From Hyphomonadaceae bacterium (lineage in GTDB: Bacteria > Pseudomonadota > Alphaproteobacteria > Caulobacterales > Aquidulcibacteraceae): a stretch of DNA of 15,192 nucleotides. Shown here in pieces: positions 1 through 10,477 of the stretch. Position 1 is the first letter of the stretch, and every line of letters begins with the position of its first letter. The translations under genes and the position numbers were made by a program. The notes under the pieces were generated by a model, which had not been told where the DNA came from, did not search any database, and was given only the letters and a program-made list of their open reading frames with translations. The stretch spans positions 1-15,192 of the forward strand of contig JAEUMU010000159.1 of NCBI GenBank assembly GCA_016791325.1, read 5' to 3'.

Positions 1-396
1 GAGAGCCATTACGTGATGGGCGAAACGCTGCGCCCCTTGCTCACCAACGCCATGGGCTCAGCCATCGAAATCTTCGACACCAAGGGCGTCCCAGGCGGCG
101 GCCCGCCGCCGCACAAGCACCAATGGGAAGAGATTTACGTCGTGCTTTCCGGGCGCATGGATGTGCTGGTGGACGGGCAAACCAAGCATCTCGGCCCCGG
201 CGATTTCGCCCACGTGCCGGCCAACACGCCCCACGGCTACACCACGCTTGATCACACCCACTTCCTCACCATTGTCAGCAAGGGCAACGCCGCCAAATTC
301 TTCAAGGAGGTGGCTGACGAGGTGCAGATGAATCCGCCCGATGTGCCCGGCGTCATCCGCGTCGGCGCCAAACATGGCGTCACCTTTCTGGCATGA
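1..396 (+). CDS. Cupin-domain protein, 5' end outside window
   Basis: Small single-domain cupin, probably a metal-binding beta-barrel; substrate unknown. The frame is open from base 1 (residues ESHY before the GTG at 13), so the true start probably lies upstream, and the GTG at 13 or ATG at 16 would cut off the first strand. Numbering from the GTG, cupin motif 1 is visible as PPPHKH..E (H34, H36, E40) ending at G47, and motif 2 as GDFAHVP..TPH (G63 to H74). The three His and one Glu are the usual metal ligands of this fold. The stop overlaps the start of the TetR-type gene by 4 bp (ATGA, 393-396), so the two are almost certainly cotranscribed. Assignment to the cupin fold is secure; a specific enzyme activity is not supported. 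Confidence 0.88.
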   Translation, partial: ESHYVMGETLRPLLTNAMGSAIEIFDTKGVPGGGPPPHKHQWEEIYVVLSGRMDVLVDGQTKHLGPGDFAHVPANTPHGYTTLDHTHFLTIVSKGNAAKFFKEVADEVQMNPPDVPGVIRVGAKHGVTFLA

Positions 397-986
397 GCAC
401 GGCCCGGCGCTACGTCAGTCCCAAGCGCGAAGCCCAAGCGCAGGCCACGCGCGCGGCGATCCTTGAAGCGTTCGCCGCGCAGCTCTCCGAGCCTGGGCGC
501 ATCACGCTCTCGCCCAGCGAAGCGGCCGCGCGCGCGGGCGTTTCGCTGCGCACCGTCCACTTTCACTTTCCCAACGAAGCCAGCCAGATCGCGGCGCTTG
601 GGGAATGGTTTGAGCACGCCATCTTTCCCGACGGCGTGCAACTCGCCAGCGGGCCCGACGATCTGCCCCGCTATTATCGCGACATTCACCGCACCGCGAT
701 CAAGCACCCGATCAGCCGCGCGCTCACCGCCGGCAAAGGCGTCTGGGCCGAGGTCCGCGCTTCGCGCCGCGCCGCGCGCCTGGACTCCATCCGCAAGGCC
801 GTGAAAGCCATCGGCGCGCCGGCGCGCCCGACCGCGGAGGCAACCGCCATGCTGCTCAGCCTTTCCGGCGCCGACGCTTCCTGGCGCCTGCACGATCACG
901 GTCTGCCGCTGGAGCGCATCCCCGAAGCGATCGCACACAATGTCGAGCTCATCCTCGCCGACCTAAGGGCGAAAGCGAAAAAGTGA
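393..986 (+). CDS. TetR/AcrR-family transcriptional regulator
   Basis: One-component DNA-binding regulator of 197 residues, normal length for the TetR family. The N-terminal helix (about residues 14-31, ATRAAILEAFAAQL) is followed by a helix-turn-helix at about 38-68: LSPSEAAARAGVSLRTVHFHF matches the family pattern in which the recognition helix ends in [VL]YxHF (here VHFHF). The C-terminal part (about 80-190) is alpha-helical and would hold the ligand pocket and dimer interface; its sequence gives no ligand. The ATG is chosen because it overlaps the cupin stop (ATGA), which is typical of translational coupling; no clear ribosome site precedes it. It probably regulates its own operon with the cupin, possibly sensing the cupin's substrate (inference). 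Confidence 0.85.
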   Translation: MSTARRYVSPKREAQAQATRAAILEAFAAQLSEPGRITLSPSEAAARAGVSLRTVHFHFPNEASQIAALGEWFEHAIFPDGVQLASGPDDLPRYYRDIHRTAIKHPISRALTAGKGVWAEVRASRRAARLDSIRKAVKAIGAPARPTAEATAMLLSLSGADASWRLHDHGLPLERIPEAIAHNVELILADLRAKAKK

Positions 987-1021
987 CTCCCAGCCGCGGA
1001 GGGCGCATAGCTCTGCAGCGC

Positions 1022-1210
1022 ATGTCGGATATTTCCTTCCACATAGGCTGGCTTGAGCTTGCGCTGATTTTCGGCTGGCCAGGCTTGATCCTCGGCGCCG
1101 GCGCCGGGGCGCTCATCTGGCGCAAACGCCGCTTTGCCGGCGCCCTTCTCGGCGCCGTGCTCGGCGGCCTCGCCTGGTTCGCCATTGCATTCGCGCTCAA
1201 ACTCAGCTGA
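1022..1210 (+). CDS. Small two-helix inner-membrane protein
   Basis: Unrecognised 62-residue protein. Two hydrophobic segments are clear: about residues 10-32 (LELALIFGWPGLILGAGAG) and about 40-60 (GALLGAVLGGLAWFAIAFAL), separated by a short basic loop WRKRRF, so the loop should face the cytoplasm by the positive-inside rule. The ATG at 1022 gives a compact protein that begins just before the first helix. An in-frame GTG at 983 overlaps the TetR stop (GTGA) and would add 13 polar residues by translational coupling; it is a real alternative. A GGAGGG at 998-1003 lies 18 nt before the ATG, rather far for a ribosome site. It follows the cupin and TetR genes on the same strand and converges on fusA. 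No function can be assigned. Confidence 0.6.
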   Translation: MSDISFHIGWLELALIFGWPGLILGAGAGALIWRKRRFAGALLGAVLGGLAWFAIAFALKLS

Positions 1211-1230
1211 ACGCGCCGGCGCCCTAAAGC

Positions 1231-1260
1231 AAAAAGGCCGCCCCTTGCGGAGCGGCCCTT
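1231..1260 (-). terminator. Rho-independent terminator of the str operon
   Basis: On the minus strand an inverted repeat, GCGGCC...GGCCGC wait-stem (1236-1241 with 1252-1257, six perfect pairs around a 10-nt loop), is followed directly by five T residues (the A run at 1231-1235). It lies 24 nt after the fusA stop. The operon therefore ends here, with no tuf gene. Confidence 0.85.
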
Positions 1261-1283
1261 GATTTTGGCGTCGCCTGCCGCGC

Positions 1284-3365
<2,082 letters not shown>

Positions 3366-3390
3366 GACAATTCTGTCCGTGTTTAGGACC

Positions 3391-3434
3391 ACCGGCGCGT
3401 CAGCCGGCTGTTAAGCCGGCTTCCTCGCCGGCGA
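3391..3434 (-). other. GCCGGC-rich hairpin cluster between rpsG and fusA
   Basis: The 80-nt rpsG-fusA gap holds two copies of the self-complementary AGCCGGCT (3402-3409 and 3414-3421) four bases apart, flanked by further CCGGCG (3392-3397) and CGCCGGCG (3427-3434) elements. Several mutually exclusive hairpins can form in the transcript. There is no T run, so it is not a simple terminator. It may be an RNA processing or translation-control element (inference). Confidence 0.4.
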
Positions 3435-3445
3435 TCCTGTGAGGA

Positions 3446-3919
<474 letters not shown>

Positions 3920-3927
3920 TTAGATCC

Positions 3928-4299
3928 TTATTTCGGTCGTTTGGCGCCGTAGAGCGAGCGGCGTTGCTTGCGGTCCTTCACACCTTGCGTATCGAGCACG
4001 CCGCGCAGGATGTGATAGCGCACGCCCGGCAAGTCCTTCACGCGGCCGCCGCGGATAAGCACGACCGAGTGTTCTTGCAGATTGTGGCCTTCGCCGGGGA
4101 TGTAGCACACCGCTTCGATGCCGGTGGTCAGGCGCACCTTGGCCACCTTCCGCAGCGCTGAGTTCGGCTTCTTCGGCGTCGTCGTATAGACGCGCGTGCA
4201 GACGCCGCGCCGTTGCGGGCTGGCTTTCAGCGCCGGCGACTTGTTGCGAACCGGCTTCGGCGACCGCGGCTTGCGGATCAATTGGTTGATAGTCGGCAT
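3928..4299 (-). CDS. rpsL: 30S ribosomal protein S12
   Basis: Decoding-centre protein, 123 residues, complete. It starts [12 protein letters not shown]; a frame continuing 30 residues upstream to 4389 has no family support. [16 protein letters not shown] carries Lys43 and the segment GGRVKDLPG carries Lys88, the positions at which streptomycin resistance usually arises; both are wild type, so the sequence predicts a sensitive S12. Asp89, the residue that RimO methylthiolates in E. coli, is present. A purine-rich GGGAAGAGAAACGGG precedes the ATG. It is the first gene of the operon, with the promoter and structured leader in the 180 bases upstream. Confidence 0.98.
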   Translation of the reverse strand: MPTINQLIRKPRSPKPVRNKSPALKASPQRRGVCTRVYTTTPKKPNSALRKVAKVRLTTGIEAVCYIPGEGHNLQEHSVVLIRGGRVKDLPGVRYHILRGVLDTQGVKDRKQRRSLYGAKRPK

Positions 4300-4340
4300 T
4301 GCGCCCGTTTCTCTTCCCGCTAGCAGTCCAAACTCAAGCA

Positions 4341-4380
4341 GCGCGCCGAGCGGCTCTTTCGAGAGCCGCCGATGGCGCGC
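4341..4380 (-). promoter_or_regulatory. Extended hairpin in the rpsL leader
   Basis: In the 5' untranslated region of the str operon a 40-nt element forms two stacked perfect stems: outer GCGCGCC (4341-4347) with GGCGCGC (4374-4380), inner GCGGCTCT (4350-4357) with AGAGCCGC (4362-4369), a 4-nt loop (4358-4361) and a 2x4 internal loop. It ends 41 nt before the rpsL ATG, with no T run after it in the transcript direction. It resembles a protein- or rRNA-mimic leader more than a terminator (inference). Confidence 0.6.
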
Positions 4381-4447
4381 TAAATTCAAGGTCCAATCGG
4401 CGGGGCGGCGCTAAAGCTTGGCCGCAGCCGTTCCGAGTGAGGGGCGT

Positions 4448-4476
4448 TAAATACGGGCGCGCGCCCAGAGCGTCAA
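4448..4476 (-). promoter_or_regulatory. Sigma-70-type promoter of rpsL-rpsG-fusA
   Basis: On the minus strand, TTGACG (4471-4476) is separated by exactly 17 nt from TATTTA (4448-4453). The predicted transcription start is near 4441, giving a leader of about 140 nt. The -35 matches the consensus at five of six positions. This AT-containing island stands out in a very GC-rich stretch. Confidence 0.72.
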
Positions 4477-4732
4477 GCATTGGATTCCCTTCAAACGCGT
4501 TGGCCGCAGCGGTGTCGCCGCCCAAACCGCGCCAGCGGCGCGCCGCGCCGAGCGTCTGCTGGCGCTACCTGCGCCGAGCAGCCAATCCCGGCCCTCCCCG
4601 CCGCCTTCTGAACCTCCGCCCCCAAGGCCCGACCGAGCGGCGGCCCCGCCCCGAATTCACCCTAACCAGCGCGCGCCTCCGTCCCCGCCGCGCCCCCCCG
4701 CACGCCGGCGCCGCTTCGGCGCCCGCGCAAAG
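4477..4732 (+). other. Gene-free GC-rich spacer
   Basis: Between the str promoter and the receptor terminator I see no gene. Open frames here (for example 4299-4775, + strand) are runs of Arg, Ala and Pro with no domain, no ribosome site and no family resemblance. The sequence is C-rich on the + strand, without clear direct repeats. No tRNA or small RNA is apparent. Confidence 0.6.
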
Positions 4733-4763
4733 AAAAAGGCGGCGGACCCGAAGGTCCGCCGCC
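4733..4763 (-). terminator. Strong Rho-independent terminator of the receptor gene
   Basis: Perfect 11-bp stem (4738-4748 with 4753-4763). On the minus strand the loop is TTCG closed by C-G, the extra-stable C(UUCG)G tetraloop, followed by TTTTTCT (A run at 4733-4737). It sits 25 nt after the receptor stop codon. Confidence 0.93.
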
Positions 4764-4788
4764 CAGATTTTCTAGCTCTTGCTTACTC

Positions 4789-7620
4789 TTAGAAGCGGGC
4801 AGAGACGCCCACGAAGTAAGCGCGGCCAACCACGTCATAAACAGCGGCCATCGTGTTGTTGCCGGTGTTCAGGGCGAGCGGCGCGTCCTCGTCGAGGAGG
4901 TTGTTGACGCCGAACGTCAGCGAGTAGTTGTCGCCGGCGAAGCGCACGCGCGCGTCGTGGATGTAGTAATCGTCCACGCCCGTATAGTTGTAGGCGTTGC
5001 CGACCGGGCAGGCCGTGCTCGGGCAGTTCGCGTCATCCATTTGCGAGATGAAGCGGGTCTGCCAGGAGAAGCGCCACGACCCGACATCGTAGTCGGCATC
5101 GAACGTCGCCCGGTATTCCGGGAACGCCACGCCGCTCGTCAGCGAGTCGAAGTAGCCCGTCGCGTCAAAGCCAGCGCCGAAGAACAGACCACCGTCCGCT
5201 TCCAGCAGGTGCGAGCCGCGAACCGCCAAGCGCAGGTCGCCCGGGCCGACATTGTCGAACGCCAGGCTCGCCGTGAAGTCGATGCCCGAGGTCTGCGACG
5301 TCGCCGTCGAGTTCTGCAGGATCGACACCAGGTTGGTGGGCACGCCGCCCGCCGTCCGTTGGCCGAGCTCGAAGCACGTGCCGCCCGGCGCGAACGCCGA
5401 GGCAGGTTGCGTGCGGTAGCAGTTCAGCAGGCGGGTCGAGAGCGCGCCGCCGACGATGGCGGAGTCAAGCTCGAGGTTCCAGTAGTCGACCGTGACAGTG
5501 AGCGGCGTGAAGAAGCTCGGCTGATACACGAAGCCAACCGTGAACGTCTGGCCCTCTTCCGGCTGCAGGTTCGGGTTGCCGCCCGACAGCACGCGCAGCT
5601 GAGCTGCCGGCTGCACGTAGCTGAGCGGAACGCCGACGGCCGCGCAGTTCGCCACCGCGAGCGGGTCGTTGCGGACACCCGTGGACGTGCCGCCGGCGGG
5701 GCCGGTGGAGCACGGGTCTTGCAGGGTGTTGAACGACTGGATGCCGACCGCGAACAGTTCGGTCACGTTCGGAGCGCGGAAGGACGTGCCCGTGTTGGCC
5801 CGGATGCGGAGATCCGAGAAGGGCGCCCACACGATGCCCGCCTTCCAGGTTTCGGTCGTGCCGAAGTTCGAGAAGTCGGAGTGGCGGCCTTGCAGGTTGA
5901 GCGAGAGCTCTTCCGCGAGAGGCGCGCCGCGCAGCAGCGGGATGTCAAGTTCGGCGAAGAACTCGAGCACGTCGAACGTGCCTTCCGTCGGGAACGTGGC
6001 GTTGGCGATCGATTCGCCGCCGAGCGTCACGGAGTCCGGCGTCGCCTTGCCGTACTCTTCACGATATTCCACGCCCGCCGCGAAGGCCATGTCGCCACCC
6101 GGCAGGGTGAGGATCGGGCCGCTGATCGACGCTTGCACCGTATCGGTGATGAAGCGCGAGTTCGTGGACTGCACGTAGAACGCATAGTTCTGCTGACCGG
6201 GGGTCAGCGGCGTGGCGCCGGAGAACAGGTTGCGGATGTTGGCCACCGCGCCCACTGCCGGCGAGGAGCAAACCGGGTCGGCCGCGCACGCCGGAGCGTT
6301 GAGCAGGCGCGACAGACGGACCGCGTTCGGAACCACGGCGGTTTGGCCGTTCGAGTTAACTTCCGAGTGCGTGCCCGTGATTTCCCAGCTGTAGTTCTCG
6401 GCGATTGTGCCGCTGAGGCCGGTCGACACCCAGATTTGGCTGGCGTTGAAGCTTTGCTCACGGGCGCCATACGGCACCGGACGCCACGTCAGCGAAAGCG
6501 GCGTGGTGTTGGTGTACGGGTTCGACGTGTTGGTGCCGCCGCCGGCCAAGCCCGGCTGGATCAGGATGCCCGAGAGGTACGGGCCCGTCGGCGAGTTGGC
6601 CGACATCGGGTTCGCCGCCAAGCCGAACTCGGAGAAGCGCGAGCCATACATGGCCGTGCCGTGCCACTCGATATTATCGGTGACTTCGTACGTGGCGTTG
6701 AAGGCGATGTTGTAGCCTTCGAGGCTCGACACGATGTCCTGATCGAGCGCGTAGTTGTAACGCGCGGTGGCGCCGCCGTTGCACGCCGCGGGGCAGAAGC
6801 CGCCGTTGACGCCGAACGCTTCAACCAGGCCGTTGGTCGGCGTGCGCAGCTGCGGGCCGCCGATGCCCGAACCGATCGTCGCGAACGGGGTGGCGGTGAT
6901 GAAGCCGCCGAACGGCGTTTCCATCAGGCCACGGCCGCCGCCGATCTGCGGGATCGCGTCGCGGTTTTGGTATTCCATCGCGATGAGGACGTTGCCGCGA
7001 TCGTTCGAGGCGCCGGCGATGAAGCCCACGCGCATCTGCTCACCGTCGCCACGGTCGCTGATGCCGTACATGCCGGTGGTTTCGAAGCCTTCGTAGTTGT
7101 CGCGCAGGATGAAGTTCACAACGCCGGCCACGGCGTCAGCGCCGTAAGCCGTCGAAGCGCCGTCACGCAGGATTTCCACGCGCTGGATCATGCTGGCCGG
7201 CAGCAGACCCAAGTCTTGGCCTTCGTTTTGCAGCGAGTCCGTGAACAGCGAATAGCGTTGGCCGTCGACCAGCACGAGCGTGCGGTTCGGGCCGAGGTTG
7301 CGCAGGTCGATCGTCTGCGCGCCGCCGCCGGACAGAATGTTCGATTGGTTGAAGCCGCCGCCCGCGCCGATGGCCGGGTCTTGGCGGAGGATTTCGCCGA
7401 GGCCGATGATGCCGGCGTTGGCGATCTGCTCAGCGTCAACCACCGTCAGCGGCAGCGCCGAGTTCGCATCGGTGCGCGCGATGCGCGAACCGGTGACGAC
7501 GATCGCTTCGTCGTCGTTCTGGGCGAGCGCAGGCGTCGCCGTTACGGCCGCCGCAGCCGCCGCGAGCACCGAAGCGCTGCGCAGAAGCGTCTTCCGGCCC
7601 TGATCTGACTTCTTACTCAT
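4789..7620 (-). CDS. TonB-dependent outer-membrane receptor
   Basis: Complete 943-residue receptor that imports a ligand across the outer membrane using TonB-ExbB-ExbD energy. Signal peptide residues 1-33 (basic start, Ala-rich core, ATPALA then Q). A TonB-box-like EAIVVTGSRI lies at 38-47. The plug domain (about 56-172) carries PLTVVDAEQI, LRNLGPNRTLVLVDGQRY and the conserved VEILRDGASTAYGADAVAGVVNFI. The rest is a 22-strand-type barrel ending in the required C-terminal Phe (VGVSARF), with a TonB_dep_Rec-type segment FRAPNVTELF near 640. Ten cysteines fall in five close pairs, all in predicted loops. A good ribosome site, AAGGGGG (7629-7635), lies 8 nt before the ATG. It is transcribed alone, divergently from uvrB, with no TonB, transporter or hydrolase gene beside it, so the ligand cannot be inferred. 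Confidence 0.95.
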   Translation of the reverse strand: MSKKSDQGRKTLLRSASVLAAAAAAVTATPALAQNDDEAIVVTGSRIARTDANSALPLTVVDAEQIANAGIIGLGEILRQDPAIGAGGGFNQSNILSGGGAQTIDLRNLGPNRTLVLVDGQRYSLFTDSLQNEGQDLGLLPASMIQRVEILRDGASTAYGADAVAGVVNFILRDNYEGFETTGMYGISDRGDGEQMRVGFIAGASNDRGNVLIAMEYQNRDAIPQIGGGRGLMETPFGGFITATPFATIGSGIGGPQLRTPTNGLVEAFGVNGGFCPAACNGGATARYNYALDQDIVSSLEGYNIAFNATYEVTDNIEWHGTAMYGSRFSEFGLAANPMSANSPTGPYLSGILIQPGLAGGGTNTSNPYTNTTPLSLTWRPVPYGAREQSFNASQIWVSTGLSGTIAENYSWEITGTHSEVNSNGQTAVVPNAVRLSRLLNAPACAADPVCSSPAVGAVANIRNLFSGATPLTPGQQNYAFYVQSTNSRFITDTVQASISGPILTLPGGDMAFAAGVEYREEYGKATPDSVTLGGESIANATFPTEGTFDVLEFFAELDIPLLRGAPLAEELSLNLQGRHSDFSNFGTTETWKAGIVWAPFSDLRIRANTGTSFRAPNVTELFAVGIQSFNTLQDPCSTGPAGGTSTGVRNDPLAVANCAAVGVPLSYVQPAAQLRVLSGGNPNLQPEEGQTFTVGFVYQPSFFTPLTVTVDYWNLELDSAIVGGALSTRLLNCYRTQPASAFAPGGTCFELGQRTAGGVPTNLVSILQNSTATSQTSGIDFTASLAFDNVGPGDLRLAVRGSHLLEADGGLFFGAGFDATGYFDSLTSGVAFPEYRATFDADYDVGSWRFSWQTRFISQMDDANCPSTACPVGNAYNYTGVDDYYIHDARVRFAGDNYSLTFGVNNLLDEDAPLALNTGNNTMAAVYDVVGRAYFVGVSARF

Positions 7621-7628
7621 ACTTCGAA

Positions 7629-7667
7629 CCCCCTTAGAGCGCCGGGCTTCGCCGTGTTGTCCGGCGC
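7629..7667 (-). promoter_or_regulatory. Receptor ribosome site with adjacent leader stem
   Basis: The Shine-Dalgarno AAGGGGG (7629-7635) is preceded in the transcript, three bases away, by a perfect 7-bp inverted repeat (7639-7645 with 7661-7667, 15-nt loop). A further GGGC-GCCC stem lies at 7683-7699. The leader could control translation of the receptor, but no known riboswitch is recognised. Confidence 0.4.
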
Positions 7668-7755
7668 GAACCCTAAGTTTCCTGGGCGAAATTGCCCGGA
7701 GCGATTGCGGTAACTGAGGATGGTGTCCCCCTCAGACGCACGGACTCAGCGCCCG

Positions 7756-7796
7756 TGTGTCGACTCCCGCCTTTGTGGGGCAACCCTATCGACACA
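7756..7796. repeat. 8-bp inverted repeat TGTGTCGA...TCGACACA
   Basis: TGTGTCGA (7756-7763) and TCGACACA (7789-7796) are perfect inverted copies 25 nt apart, enclosing a smaller CCC/GGG stem. It lies at the start of the putative receptor transcript and could be a protein operator or a leader structure; the sequence does not decide. Confidence 0.5.
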
Positions 7797-7812
7797 ATTT
7801 AACCAAGGTCAA
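7785..7812 (-). promoter_or_regulatory. Weak candidate promoter of the receptor gene
   Basis: On the minus strand TTGACC (7807-7812) is followed after 16 nt by GATAGG (7785-7790). The -35 is good and the -10 poor, which would suit an activated promoter. The -35 overlaps the imperfect LexA-like box at 7807-7821. Confidence 0.3.
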
Positions 7813-7821
7813 ACGTAGTTC
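7807..7821 (+). promoter_or_regulatory. Imperfect LexA-like box GGTC-N7-GTTC
   Basis: GGTCAAACGTAGTTC differs by one base from the alphaproteobacterial SOS consensus GTTC-N7-GTTC. Its central AAACGTA is identical to the centre of the exact box 29 bp downstream, although the flanking tetranucleotides are in the opposite orientation. It may be a second, weaker LexA site or a chance remnant. Confidence 0.4.
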
Positions 7822-7835
7822 GCCGCAATTGTTGT

Positions 7836-7850
7836 GAACAAACGTAGAAC
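7836..7850 (+). promoter_or_regulatory. Candidate SOS (LexA) box GAAC-N7-GAAC
   Basis: GAACAAACGTAGAAC is an exact match to the alphaproteobacterial LexA operator GTTC-N7-GTTC read on the opposite strand. It lies 173 bp before the uvrB ATG, in the region shared with the divergent receptor gene. uvrB is a classical SOS gene in other bacteria, which supports the call. A poor -10 (TAGAAC, 7845-7850) overlaps it. Confidence 0.7.
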
Positions 7851-8023
7851 ATGCGGCGGTCTGGCATCGGGTGTGGCGCGGATGCGCCAGTCTTTGACCC
7901 CTGGATTGCGTTTTCGCTGGGGCGCCTTCGTCGCAATTGGCGGACGGTTCGTCGCGCAACGCCCCAGGGACTCGGCGGCGCCCACGCTAGCGCCGCCGGG
8001 GGCGCCGCCCTATTTTGGCGTTC

Positions 8024-10339
<2,316 letters not shown>

Positions 10340-10348
10340 GCGCTCTTA

Positions 10349-10382
10349 CGCTCAAACCGAGCGAACTGAATTGAGTCTCAAT
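10349..10382 (+). other. Small inverted repeats after uvrB
   Basis: Within the 138-nt gap after uvrB, CGCTC-AAACC-GAGCG (10349-10363) and the near-perfect palindrome ATTGAG-T-CTCAAT (10370-10382) follow each other. Neither has a T run, so a Rho-independent terminator is not supported. The palindrome could be an operator. Confidence 0.25.
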
Positions 10383-10442
10383 CTAGCGCACCACCTGCCT
10401 GCAACGCCTCGCCGCGTCTGGCAATGATCTGCGCCCCATAGG

Positions 10443-10472
10443 TATATTGGCTGGGGTGAGCGACGCAGGGGG
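10443..10472 (+). promoter_or_regulatory. Putative -10 and ribosome site of the mosaic gene
   Basis: TATATT (10443-10448) is a good -10, though no convincing -35 lies 16-18 nt upstream (TGGCAA at 10419-10424 is poor). AGGGGG (10467-10472) is a strong ribosome site 5 nt before the TTG at 10478. An in-frame TGA at 10457-10459 excludes earlier starts. The site therefore decides the TTG start. Confidence 0.5.
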
Positions 10473-10477
10473 ACAAC

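Noticed and set aside
4299..4775. 158-residue + strand frame in the rpsL upstream spacer
   Set aside because: Arg/Ala/Pro-rich, crosses the str promoter and a terminator, no domain.
4957..7608. 883-residue frame on the + strand opposite the receptor gene
   Set aside because: An Arg/Val/Ala-rich antisense shadow without domains. High-GC codon use leaves this frame free of stops, and the receptor on the other strand is unmistakable.
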